A stretch of DNA of 64,000 nt, taken from the NCBI RefSeq assembly GCF_965229915.1, contig NZ_CBDDJZ010000001.1, positions 186,001 to 250,000 of the forward strand, in the 5' to 3' direction. The position numbers and the translations under genes were made by a program. Numbering within the stretch: position 1 is the first letter of the stretch; each line of letters starts with the position of its first letter. This DNA comes from Marinoscillum sp965229915 (GTDB taxonomy: Bacteria; Bacteroidota; Bacteroidia; Cytophagales; Cyclobacteriaceae). The notes under the pieces are model-generated. The model saw only the letters and a program-made list of their open reading frames with translations. It was not told the origin of the DNA and did not search any database. Positions 1 to 7,545 of this stretch are shown here, in pieces.

Positions 1-800
1 GCTAATCCACCTAGCAAGAAGTATGCCTCAGGATGTGAGAAGGTGGTGAAATTGGCCAGTTGCTCCCCAAGGATACGACCTGTCATTTCAAATGCGGCCT
101 GAGCGATGGGATCACCATTTTCAGCGGCCTGTGTAATGAGTTCTCCATGGAGCTCATGGTATGAATAGTCTCTTAAGACACTTTCATCCATCATATCACA
201 CAGCAAAAAGAAAACCGTCCGTTTCAGTCCGGTACTGGAAACGTAAGCTTCAAGTCCTCCTCTTCTACCCAACCCGGTGAGACGCCCGCCTTTTTCAATC
301 ATTACATGTCCTAGCTCTCCAGCTTGTGAATCATATCCATAGATCAACTGTCCATTCGCCACAATGCCACTACCAAGGCCAGTACCTAAAGTGATCACCA
401 TGAAATCTTTCATGTCGGTTGCATTGCCATAGATCATCTCTCCTATTGCAGCGGCACTGGCATCATTGGTAATGTGAATGGGCAAGTCATACCTCTTCTT
501 CAATTCATCTGTAAACGGCACTACTCCTTTCCACAGCAAATTAGCAGCATGCTCTATCGTTCCTCTATAATAGTTGGCGTTGGGTGCTCCAACACCAATA
601 CCAAGCACATCGTAATCGAAATCCAACTGGGACTTCAGTGTTTCTATATGCCCTTTGAGTTCGTCGAGATATAAAGCAAAATCTTTATGATTAGTAGTAG
701 GAAAATCAGTGTGTGCAAAAAGGTTACCTTCTCTATCTACGATTCCCACTTTGGTGAGCGTCCCTCCAATATCTACTCCGATGGCTACTTTTTTAGACAT
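1..800 (-). CDS. ROK-family sugar kinase (glucokinase-like), partial
   Basis: The gene starts at the ATG complementary to 798-800 and runs off the left edge, so about 266 N-terminal residues are present of a usual 290-320. ROK kinases phosphorylate glucose or related hexoses in the cytoplasm with ATP. The N-terminus carries the phosphate-binding DIGGT motif (residues 10-14), later a catalytic N-D-A-x-A-A stretch and the GELGH sequence. The CxCGxxGC zinc site that normally follows reads TGLGRRGG, so all three cysteines are missing. It is transcribed away from the ECF module, behind a plausible promoter at 839-846. A non-sugar ROK protein is possible; it has no N-terminal HTH, so it is not a ROK repressor. 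Confidence 0.85.
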   Translation of the reverse strand, partial: MSKKVAIGVDIGGTLTKVGIVDREGNLFAHTDFPTTNHKDFALYLDELKGHIETLKSQLDFDYDVLGIGVGAPNANYYRGTIEHAANLLWKGVVPFTDELKKRYDLPIHITNDASAAAIGEMIYGNATDMKDFMVITLGTGLGSGIVANGQLIYGYDSQAGELGHVMIEKGGRLTGLGRRGGLEAYVSSTGLKRTVFFLLCDMMDESVLRDYSYHELHGELITQAAENGDPIAQAAFEMTGRILGEQLANFTTFSHPEAYFLLGGL

Positions 801-838
801 TTGATATGATTTGATTGCATTTATTCAAAAGATGAAAT

Positions 839-846
839 CAAATATA
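839..846 (-). promoter_or_regulatory. Putative -7 promoter element of the ROK kinase gene
   Basis: On the minus strand this reads TATATTTG, a full match to the Bacteroidota -7 consensus TAnnTTTG, 39 bases ahead of the start codon. No good -33 TTTG at the usual spacing is visible. A 6-bp inverted repeat (AAGTTC/GAACTT, 849-868) lies directly upstream and may be the end of the preceding transcript or an operator. Confidence 0.35.
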
Positions 847-916
847 TGAAGTTCAGGCCAAGGAACTTATAAATTGACAAAGGGGATTTTCGTGAAAAAC
901 AATACAAACGTATGCA

Positions 917-1504
917 TTATCGCTCGTAGGCTTCTAACTCATCTACTATTGGTTGTACATCTCTCATATAGCGTCTCATTTTCACTTTGTAAGAAACAAA
1001 ACTCACAATGATAATATATACCCAGTTGGCATTGGTGACCCAAAACACAAATTCACCAGAGGCGTGATGAAGCAATGAATAGGCATAGGCATTGACTAAC
1101 AATCCCAGAACTAACCCATAGAGTGGTGAATACTCAATGATCTTTTTGGATCGTCTCAGTTTTTTGAGCCGGTAGGCAGTATAGTCTCTGGCAGATAAGG
1201 TGAGTTTCTTGGAAGTATCAAGTGATCGTGACCACAACAGAAAAATGACTCCTACGGCTAGTACCACCACACCAATAATAGACGCATAGAATAACCAGCT
1301 TTCTTCTGAGTAAATGAACAATAAGCTTACTAAAAAGATCGCAGTAAGCGACATGTACACAGACGCCATGATATTGGTTCGCCTGACCTTACGCTGATAG
1401 GTGGAAATGGATTGATCCATTTGGTGGAGACGATTACTAGTCTGATCACTTACCTGACGACCATTCGATTTCCATATATCCTTCAGTTCATCCAACTCAT
1501 CCAT
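917..1504 (-). CDS. Four-helix membrane protein, probable partner of the upstream ECF sigma factor
   Basis: This 195-residue protein has a charged cytoplasmic N-terminus (about residues 1-42) and four predicted transmembrane helices in two pairs (about 45-65, 70-92, 125-145, 155-172). A basic loop separates the pairs and a charged tail ends the chain. Its ATG overlaps the sigma factor stop codon by 8 bases, so the two are translationally coupled. Position and topology suggest it controls the sigma factor as a membrane anti-sigma factor. I see no zinc anti-sigma HxxxCxxC motif, so the role rests on context only. I do not recognise a named family. Confidence 0.7.
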   Translation of the reverse strand: MDELDELKDIWKSNGRQVSDQTSNRLHQMDQSISTYQRKVRRTNIMASVYMSLTAIFLVSLLFIYSEESWLFYASIIGVVVLAVGVIFLLWSRSLDTSKKLTLSARDYTAYRLKKLRRSKKIIEYSPLYGLVLGLLVNAYAYSLLHHASGEFVFWVTNANWVYIIIVSFVSYKVKMRRYMRDVQPIVDELEAYER

Positions 1505-1991
1505 ATTGCATCAGTTTTGTTAACTTTTGTTTGATCCTCCCGATATTTACGCCCACATAGTTGGTGTCCTTACCGATGATTTCTGCTATCTCCTTGTAAC
1601 TAAGGTCTTCGAGGTACAATCCAATGATTACACGATGTTCAGGTTTTAGCTGCTCAATAGAGTTGAGGAGCTGATTGTATTGTTGTTCTCTTTCTTGCTT
1701 ATAAATGAGGTCTGAAGTGTCATATTCCAGTGACTCGAGCATGTCATCCGTTCCAGAAGGTCGGCTTTTCTGTTTTCTAAGATGACTGATTGCTGTATTG
1801 ACTGTCACCCGGTATATCCAGGTAGACAAACTGGAATCTCCCCTAAATTTTGAAATAGCTTTCCAGATATTGATCAGCACTTCCTGATAGACATCATCCA
1901 GTTCATCCGAGGCTCCGCAGTAAGCTTTGCACAGACGATAGATGGAAGGCCCTCTTTCTTCTACCAGTTCATCGAATGCTTTTCGGTCCAA
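1497..1991 (-). CDS. RNA polymerase ECF-type sigma factor (sigma-70 family)
   Basis: The 164-residue protein shows region 2 at about residues 10-75, with the D-D-V-Y-Q-E-V helix and the W-K-x-x-x-K-F-R-G-x-S-S-L-S-T-W-I-Y-R segment. Region 4 (about 105-160) has the helix-turn-helix around LSYKEIAEIIGKDTNYVGVN. It directs RNA polymerase to a small regulon, normally released by an anti-sigma factor. The reading frame opens with TTG directly after the TGA of the 65-codon gene upstream (ATTGATTGG context). There is no in-frame ATG near the N-terminus, so TTG is the likely start and translation probably continues from the gene before. It is the middle gene of a three-gene operon. Confidence 0.9.
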   Translation of the reverse strand: MDRKAFDELVEERGPSIYRLCKAYCGASDELDDVYQEVLINIWKAISKFRGDSSLSTWIYRVTVNTAISHLRKQKSRPSGTDDMLESLEYDTSDLIYKQEREQQYNQLLNSIEQLKPEHRVIIGLYLEDLSYKEIAEIIGKDTNYVGVNIGRIKQKLTKLMQYG

Positions 1992-2189
1992 TCAATTGGT
2001 GGTTTTGATCGCCTTGACCATAGATGCTCCTACCTGGCTGGTAAATTCATTGGTGATGGTTTGACCAGCCGACTTCAGACTGTAGGTGAACTTTGGCGCC
2101 TGAACATTCGAAAAACTGCTGGTGTAGAATAGCAGAAATGCAATGACTAAACCTAGCAAAATTAAATATGTCCTTAAGTTCTTTCTCAT
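1992..2189 (-). CDS. Small single-pass membrane or secreted protein, first gene of the ECF operon
   Basis: This is a 65-residue protein with one hydrophobic helix at about residues 8-24, followed by a polar segment of about 40 residues rich in Ser, Thr and Lys. Its TGA abuts the TTG of the sigma factor. It has no recognised family. The coupling suggests it is made with the sigma factor, perhaps as an envelope sensor or as a product of the same stress response. It is divergent from the tandem small-protein genes starting at 2317, and the 127-bp gap must hold promoters for both directions. Confidence 0.6.
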   Translation of the reverse strand: MRKNLRTYLILLGLVIAFLLFYTSSFSNVQAPKFTYSLKSAGQTITNEFTSQVGASMVKAIKTTN

Positions 2190-2316
2190 GTGATTAAGAT
2201 GTCGGATTCAATAACTTAGTTGCGTTGCCTCCAGAATTATTACAGTTTTCTGAAAAAATATTTAGACCGAGTAGAGTGTTTTTGTATTTTAGGACATCAC
2301 TGAACTAAGATTAACT

Positions 2317-2550
2317 ATGAAAAAAATAATTGTACACGTTGTGTACCTACTGATTATTGGCTTCTTAATCGTTTTATCCAACATCAAATCCTCCGAAGCT
2401 CAACAGCAAACTAAACTTGCTGTGGAGAATCAAATAAAGGCCGAAAAATCTGCCGAAGATGCACGAACATCTGCCGCAGAAGCACTCCAGCAGCGGGATA
2501 TTGCTGAGGAGTTAGCTGCTGAATTAGAAAACTGTAAAGCTGGAAAATGA
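2317..2550 (+). CDS. Small membrane-anchored coiled-coil protein, paralogue 1 of 3
   Basis: The 77-residue protein has a short basic N-terminus, one transmembrane helix (about residues 5-23), a conserved I-K-S-S-E-A-Q junction, then an Ala/Glu/Gln-rich heptad-like coiled coil (about 25-70) and a single Cys near the end (ENCK). The next two genes encode the same architecture with matching junction and end, so they arose by tandem duplication. Its TGA overlaps the next ATG (ATGA, 2547-2550). I know no named family. Anchor plus coiled coil plus terminal Cys suggests oligomers, possibly disulfide-linked if the tail lies in the periplasm. Confidence 0.75.
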   Translation: MKKIIVHVVYLLIIGFLIVLSNIKSSEAQQQTKLAVENQIKAEKSAEDARTSAAEALQQRDIAEELAAELENCKAGK

Positions 2551-2807
2551 TGAAAAAGATCTTAATGCATGGAGCTTACATATTGTTAATCATATTTCTA
2601 ATTGTACTCTCTCAAATCAAATCAAATGAAGCTCAAAAGGCCACCATCTTGGCGAAGGAGAATGCTGAAAAAGCCGAGATAGCAGCTGCACAAGCTCGTG
2701 ATGCAGCTGCACAAGCTTTAATGGAACGAGAGCGAGCGATTGAGGCTCTTAAAGAAGCAGAGGAACAAAGAGTCAGAGCTGAAAAACTAGCAGAAAACTG
2801 TAAATGA
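2547..2807 (+). CDS. Small membrane-anchored coiled-coil protein, paralogue 2 of 3
   Basis: This 86-residue protein keeps the layout of its neighbours: one transmembrane helix (about residues 7-24), the I-K-S-N-E-A-Q junction, then a long charged Ala-rich coiled coil to the C-terminus, ending in ENCK. It is about nine residues longer than paralogue 1 through added heptads. It starts MM, and the first ATG shares four bases with the stop of paralogue 1. Paralogue 3 follows 7 bases after its stop, so the three are very likely one transcript. Function unknown. Confidence 0.75.
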   Translation: MMKKILMHGAYILLIIFLIVLSQIKSNEAQKATILAKENAEKAEIAAAQARDAAAQALMERERAIEALKEAEEQRVRAEKLAENCK

Positions 2808-2814
2808 TCAACCC

Positions 2815-3078
2815 ATGAGGAAAGTCTTAACACATGGCATTTATATCCTGGTCATTCTGGGGTTAGCCGTTTATGCACAGATCAAGCGTACCGAAGCAAT
2901 CAAGCAAACCCAACTTGCTGAAACCAACGCAATGAAAGCAGAGGAAAATGCACAAATGGCACAAATGGCAGCTGCCGAGGCTAGAGCCGCTCAAGACAGA
3001 GCCAAGCAACAATTAATGATTGCAGAAGAGCAAGCAGCAATGGCTCAAAAAGCACTCGCCAAATGTCAAGGGAAATAA
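2815..3078 (+). CDS. Small membrane-anchored coiled-coil protein, paralogue 3 of 3
   Basis: This 87-residue protein has a transmembrane helix at about residues 4-21, the I-K-R-T-E-A junction, and an Ala/Gln/Met-rich coiled coil with few bulky residues. It ends KCQGK, again one Cys close to the C-terminus. The last 16 bases overlap the start of the cyclotransferase-like gene in another frame. It is the most diverged of the three in the helix but clearly the same family. Function unknown. Confidence 0.75.
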   Translation: MRKVLTHGIYILVILGLAVYAQIKRTEAIKQTQLAETNAMKAEENAQMAQMAAAEARAAQDRAKQQLMIAEEQAAMAQKALAKCQGK

Positions 3079-3461
3079 GCCCATACCTATTCGCATATGG
3101 ATTTCTAAAAAGGAAATACCACGGAAGCCACAAAACTCAAACCCCCAACTTTGGTCATCGATTTGTGTCTGTGGGAAAAATCCCTGGATCTATCTACAAA
3201 GTAGACGTGTTTCCAGGAGTGATCTATGAGGAATCCTCTGATGAAGTAGTGCATGGTGAGGTGTTTGAATTGATCAGTCCTGAGGTGGCACTCAAAATCC
3301 TGGACAGATATGAAAACGCCAAACCACTTGTTCACCTAAACCCTGATTACGAGCGCAGGCTGAGGCCAGTACTTACCGAACAGGGTATTGTCGAATGCTG
3401 GGTGTATGAATACTTGAGACCAATCAATCCAGCCACTAAAATTCATTCAGGTACATTTTAA
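3063..3461 (+). CDS. Gamma-glutamylcyclotransferase/AIG2-like family protein
   Basis: This 132-residue single-domain protein opens with L-F-A-Y-G-F-L, the family's YG(T/S)L substrate loop with Phe at the usual Thr/Ser place. It carries GVIYEESSDEVVHGEVFEL in mid-domain and the acid-bearing LDRYE helix, where the Glu is the usual catalytic base. Family members release 5-oxoproline from gamma-glutamyl amino acids or gamma-glutamylamines; the true substrate is unknown. The only usable ATG lies inside the preceding gene (16-base overlap) and starts directly ahead of the conserved first strand. The length fits the family. Confidence 0.8.
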   Translation: MSREISPYLFAYGFLKRKYHGSHKTQTPNFGHRFVSVGKIPGSIYKVDVFPGVIYEESSDEVVHGEVFELISPEVALKILDRYENAKPLVHLNPDYERRLRPVLTEQGIVECWVYEYLRPINPATKIHSGTF

Positions 3462-3470
3462 GATAAAACA

Positions 3471-3899
3471 ATGAATCAAAAAGAACCCAAGGTAATAGGA
3501 ATTGGAGGTGTTTTCTTCAAAACCAATGACCCAAAAGAAACTAAAGAATGGTATCAGAAACACCTCGGTTTGGTCACTGATCAATATGGCTCCTTATTTG
3601 AGTTTCGAAACACACATAACCCTGAAGAGATCAACTACCTTCAGTGGAGTCCCTTTCAGCACGATACAGACTATTTTGGTGACTCGGGTCAAGACTACAT
3701 GATCAACTATCGAGTTCAGAACATGGAAAGGTTGGTAGACAAGCTCAAAGCAGAAGGGGTAACTATTTGTGATGACATTGCTGAATATGAGTATGGGAAG
3801 TTTGTACATATCCTCGATGCTAATGGGATTAAGATAGAATTATGGGAGCCTGTAGATCAGGTATTTACAGACATGATGGATGGTAAAACCACCAAATAA
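3471..3899 (+). CDS. VOC (glyoxalase/bleomycin-resistance-like) family protein
   Basis: The 142-residue protein has the paired beta-alpha-beta-beta-beta modules of the vicinal-oxygen-chelate fold. Module one begins GIGGVFFKTNDPKETKEWYQ and module two runs from about residue 72 to I-K-I-E-L-W-E-P. The late Glu in IELWEP sits where a metal ligand is expected. Such proteins include glyoxalase I, dioxygenases and antibiotic-binding proteins; the sequence alone does not pick one. It follows the cyclotransferase-like gene by 9 bases, so it is probably co-transcribed. Confidence 0.8.
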   Translation: MNQKEPKVIGIGGVFFKTNDPKETKEWYQKHLGLVTDQYGSLFEFRNTHNPEEINYLQWSPFQHDTDYFGDSGQDYMINYRVQNMERLVDKLKAEGVTICDDIAEYEYGKFVHILDANGIKIELWEPVDQVFTDMMDGKTTK

Positions 3900-3951
3900 T
3901 TCATAGCCTTAAAACGGAAATGACTATTTTAGTCACAAACAGAACCTAACC

Positions 3952-4302
3952 ATGGCTAAAATATTACTCACAAAACTCCAGTGCATCGTAAACGATGAAG
4001 TGGATGAAGATGAAGTGTTCTTAAAGTTCAACGGCAACAAAATCTGGCCAGAATCTGGCCTGTACAAAGGCATTGATAATTCTGAAACATTTGAGCTTAA
4101 CGTTGAACTGACAGTTGACAATCCACACGAGCGCACTGTCATAGAACTCTGGGATTTTGATTATCTCAGTGCCAATGACTTCTTAGGCACTTTTGAAATG
4201 ACTATCGGCTCGGATACATCGGGGTCCTACTCCACAAGCATGACCTTAAAAGAAAAAGGCTCTACAGCGTCTTACATACTGTTCTGGGAAATTCAGGAAT
4301 AG
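3952..4302 (+). CDS. Small single-domain protein resembling a C2 domain
   Basis: This 116-residue protein has no signal peptide or membrane helix, is rich in acidic residues and has alternating beta-strand patterns. The stretch V-I-E-L-W-D-F-D-Y-L-S-A-N-D-F-L-G (about residues 63-79) resembles the core of C2 domains, where Asp residues in this loop bind calcium (W-D-x-D-x-x-x-x-D-D/N-x-x-G). A cytosolic calcium- or lipid-binding role is therefore possible but inferred. It could also be an unrelated beta-sandwich. It sits between the VOC gene and thioredoxin on the same strand. Confidence 0.6.
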   Translation: MAKILLTKLQCIVNDEVDEDEVFLKFNGNKIWPESGLYKGIDNSETFELNVELTVDNPHERTVIELWDFDYLSANDFLGTFEMTIGSDTSGSYSTSMTLKEKGSTASYILFWEIQE

Positions 4303-4341
4303 ACCGCAACTTTTGAGCTTCATTTGGTGTTTGGACTTATT

Positions 4342-4638
4342 ATGTCGCAGTTTCATGAATTAATCAACCGCAATACCCCAACACTTGTGGACTTTTATGC
4401 CGACTGGTGCGGACCATGCAAAATGATGCCTCCTATTCTAAAAGAGGTTAAAAACGAGCTAGGTGAATCAGTCAACATACTAAAAGTGGACGTGGATAAA
4501 AACCAAAAAGCGGCCAATAAGTATGGAATCAGAAGTATTCCAACACTTATTCTTTTCAAAAATGGTAAGATTATGTGGCGCAAAACCGGAGTTGCACAGG
4601 CCAGGGAGATCAAAAATGCGGTGAAACAGATTGCTTAA
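4342..4638 (+). CDS. trxA: Thioredoxin
   Basis: This is a 98-residue, one-domain thioredoxin with the active site W-C-G-P-C-K (about residues 24-29), the cis-proline SIPT motif near residue 70 and the glycine-rich final strand. It reduces protein disulfides in the cytoplasm, recycled by thioredoxin reductase. The ATG at 4342 gives the normal length; an upstream TTG at 4324 would add six residues with no homology value. Its TAA shares the 4 bases TTAA (4635-4638) with the stop of the convergent acylase gene. Confidence 0.93.
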   Translation: MSQFHELINRNTPTLVDFYADWCGPCKMMPPILKEVKNELGESVNILKVDVDKNQKAANKYGIRSIPTLILFKNGKIMWRKTGVAQAREIKNAVKQIA

Positions 4639-6701
4639 TTCAACCGAACTGGAGGATAAATAGCCTCTGCATTTTTTCGCACTTCATCCAGATCTAAGGT
4701 CATCGTTTTGCGCTTCTGATTAACGAACAACAGCATCTGATCGTCATAGTGTGGACTATCTACCTGATTAGAAGCTCCGTAGACATTTACCGTTTCAATA
4801 ATCGGAAGACCTTGCTCCGGATACCTTACCAGCATAATGTACGATTCCCCCTGGACTGCTCTCACCCGACCGTGCTTGTAAGGTTGGCTATGCATGGCTG
4901 TAATCACATCTGGAATCCCATTTACTGGTACTTCCTTATCTCCACGCACCAAAAACTGATAATCACCCAAACGAATAGCAATCCGTTTGAAATGCTTACG
5001 CAGATACTTATGAGTATAGCTGATGGCATCTATGATTTCAAACTCAGTAAGTACTCTAGTGCTGTCCAAATAGCTCACCGGATGCTTATTCCTTAGGTAC
5101 TCATACATAATCACAAATTGGGCTGCACCCAAATTATCAAACCCACTTTGCCCATCCCAGGTTTGTAATATATCGATCAGCTCAGCGTACTTTGGATACT
5201 TCTCAAGTGGCAATCGGAACAGCTCTCCAATATCCACTGGATATTGGAGATTGAATGGAAGCTGACCATCATACTTGATAGCTAAAAAATCACTCCAGCT
5301 GATTTGATCATAATCGCGTACAAGATCTAAAAAGCGAGTGCTTCGATTGTTCTCAAAAACCTTATACCCCATGGTCTTATCATATTGTTTTGGATCTGGA
5401 TTTCCCAAAGAATCAGTACACGAAAAAGCACTGTTATTGGTATTGAATACAAAGCCGGATTTTGGGTTCAACTTCTGAGGTAAATCTTCCAACGGATGAT
5501 AATCGCCGAGCAGTGTTTCTGAAGTGTTTCCCGGGACAGTTTCATTCCAATCAAAGGCAGAATTACGCAATGGGATTTTGGCATTACCGAGATAATAGAT
5601 GTTTTCTTCCTGATCTGCATACACCATGTTGAAGCCAGGTATGGCTACCATACTCAGCGCCTCTTTAAACTCTGACCAGTTATCAGCCTTGTTCATACGG
5701 TACCATTGCTCGGGAGCTCGTAGGTCGTGCAACACGCCAAGATCAAAAGCGAAAAACCCTTTATCATTCTTAATCACTGGACCGTATATGCACGAATATA
5801 TGCTCTTTTTTACCGTTATTTTAATACCAAATAATATTTTGACACGAAGCTTAACCTCCTTTTTATCAAGCATTTTCCATTCATTGTCAAATCTATACTT
5901 TAATTCCTCGTCAGGATGCATCTCCAATTGAAACACGTCGATCTTATCCGGATAATTAACCGTATGTGCCCAACCCAAATGTTCATTAGTGCCATGAAAA
6001 ATAGTCGCCGCTCCCGGGAACAACCCTCCTAGCGCATTCCATCCTTCATCACTAATCAGATGAGCTTCATACCAGGAGGATGGTCCCTCCAAAGGTTGGT
6101 GTGAGTTCACATTTAAGTAGACATAATCATCAGCAGTTCGCTGGCGCGAAAAAGCAAAAGCGTTGCTCCCCAGACCAGTAAGATCAGGAGCTGAACTTAC
6201 TCTACCATTTACTAAATTAGAGATCACCTGATCGGCACCTGATATGACGGCAAGGGACAAAACATACGCCGATAACACCTCCTCTACTGTCACAGGAAAC
6301 GAACCATCCACCAACACCTTTTCCGGGTAGCTTTTTGCATAAGCATTGATGCCATCAGTATACCCTCTGATCAGCTGCTGGTACTCCTTCGAAAGACTAG
6401 ACCACTCCCGCTTCACTATTCCCTTGCAGTCCAGTAATTGTACCACATAATCAATAGCAGCACCTCTCTTCCCCAGGTGAACACCCAACATACCTCTACC
6501 AGACAGCATGGTCAGCTGAATGGTCTGAAAGTCATCCTCCGCATGTGCCCAAGCCAGTCCATAAGCCACTTCAGGATCTGTGGGAGCATGCACATGGGGC
6601 ACACCATACTGATCCCGAATGATCTCAATACGATCAGCATCTATCTGTCCAAATAACTTTATACACCAGAGTAGAGTTAATGTGAGAGTTATGATTCTCA
6701 T
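4635..6701 (-). CDS. Penicillin acylase family (Ntn) amidohydrolase, secreted
   Basis: The 688-residue precursor has a signal peptide (about 1-18), then the alpha-chain start with DQYGVPHVHA and the AWAHAEDDFQ helix. The LGSNAFAF motif holds Ser179, the autocatalytic cleavage site and N-terminal nucleophile of the beta chain. The precursor self-cleaves into alpha and beta chains and hydrolyses amide bonds of beta-lactams, N-acyl-homoserine lactones or related acyl amides in the periplasm; the substrate is open. The start is only 22 bases from the divergent patatin gene, so promoters must overlap coding sequence. It converges on trxA with a 4-base overlap. Confidence 0.88.
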   Translation of the reverse strand: MRIITLTLTLLWCIKLFGQIDADRIEIIRDQYGVPHVHAPTDPEVAYGLAWAHAEDDFQTIQLTMLSGRGMLGVHLGKRGAAIDYVVQLLDCKGIVKREWSSLSKEYQQLIRGYTDGINAYAKSYPEKVLVDGSFPVTVEEVLSAYVLSLAVISGADQVISNLVNGRVSSAPDLTGLGSNAFAFSRQRTADDYVYLNVNSHQPLEGPSSWYEAHLISDEGWNALGGLFPGAATIFHGTNEHLGWAHTVNYPDKIDVFQLEMHPDEELKYRFDNEWKMLDKKEVKLRVKILFGIKITVKKSIYSCIYGPVIKNDKGFFAFDLGVLHDLRAPEQWYRMNKADNWSEFKEALSMVAIPGFNMVYADQEENIYYLGNAKIPLRNSAFDWNETVPGNTSETLLGDYHPLEDLPQKLNPKSGFVFNTNNSAFSCTDSLGNPDPKQYDKTMGYKVFENNRSTRFLDLVRDYDQISWSDFLAIKYDGQLPFNLQYPVDIGELFRLPLEKYPKYAELIDILQTWDGQSGFDNLGAAQFVIMYEYLRNKHPVSYLDSTRVLTEFEIIDAISYTHKYLRKHFKRIAIRLGDYQFLVRGDKEVPVNGIPDVITAMHSQPYKHGRVRAVQGESYIMLVRYPEQGLPIIETVNVYGASNQVDSPHYDDQMLLFVNQKRKTMTLDLDEVRKNAEAIYPPVRLN

Positions 6702-6723
6702 TGATAATTAGAATTACTTTCCT

Positions 6724-7491
6724 TTGACAAAAGATAAGCAATATAAAATTGGTATTGTTCTGAGTGGTGGTGGAGCAAGAGGTTTCGCACACATTGGAGC
6801 ACTACAGGCTCTACATGAACAAAAAGTCTATCCGGAAATCATCAGTGGGGTGAGTGCTGGATCAATAGTGGGTGCCTTCTATGCCTACGGCATGGCTCCG
6901 GAAGATATTCTAGACCTATTAAAGGAAAAAGGAGTGTTCGATTACTCCACCCTGTCCCTGCCTCTCACTGGCTTACTTTCGTTGGAAGGATTGAAAAAAG
7001 AACTAAAAAACAATATTGATTGTGGGGATATTTCTGAACTGAGTAAGCCAGCGTATTTTGCCACAACAAATCTGAATACCGGTAATATAGAATATCTCAA
7101 CGAAGGCCCAATACCTCTTGTAATAGCTGCTTCGTCTTGCATTCCTATCCTATTCAAACCCATTGAAATGAATGGATCCCTATATATCGATGGAGGCACA
7201 TATGACAATTTTCCAATTAAGCCAATTAAGGATAAATGTGAAAAAATCATTGGCATCAACATAAGCCCTTTGGAAGATGTGAAGAAGCTCGACTCGATGC
7301 TCCAGATAGCAACCCGAGTCTTTCAACTGAGTGTCAACGCCACAGCTCAACCAAGCCTAAGTCAATGTGATGTTCTCATAGAACCCAAGAAGCTCAGTTC
7401 ATTCAGCATACTGGATAGCAGCGTGGCTGACGAGCTGTTTGAAATAGGATACCATGCGGCTAAAAATCAACTGAAGAATGTGGAATTGTAG
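6724..7491 (+). CDS. Patatin-like phospholipase family protein (RssA-like)
   Basis: This 255-residue patatin has the oxyanion loop G-G-G-A-R-G at residues 15-20, the nucleophile elbow G-V-S-A-G-S with Ser44, and the D-G-G of the catalytic dyad with Asp156. That is a complete Ser-Asp site, so it is probably an active acyl hydrolase of the short bacterial RssA/YchK type. There is no signal peptide, hence cytoplasmic. No in-frame ATG lies near the N-terminus; the TTG at 6724 is the likely start. Confidence 0.88.
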   Translation: MTKDKQYKIGIVLSGGGARGFAHIGALQALHEQKVYPEIISGVSAGSIVGAFYAYGMAPEDILDLLKEKGVFDYSTLSLPLTGLLSLEGLKKELKNNIDCGDISELSKPAYFATTNLNTGNIEYLNEGPIPLVIAASSCIPILFKPIEMNGSLYIDGGTYDNFPIKPIKDKCEKIIGINISPLEDVKKLDSMLQIATRVFQLSVNATAQPSLSQCDVLIEPKKLSSFSILDSSVADELFEIGYHAAKNQLKNVEL

Positions 7492-7545
7492 CAAAATATT
7501 TAGGTCGACGTAACTCAAGCCTTATCTTTGACTAAAAAAAGAGAC

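Noticed and set aside
2633..2833. Minus-strand 66-codon frame in the coiled-coil array
   Set aside because: It is the complement of Ala/Glu-rich repeats, giving a Ser/Ala-rich low-complexity product, with no start context.
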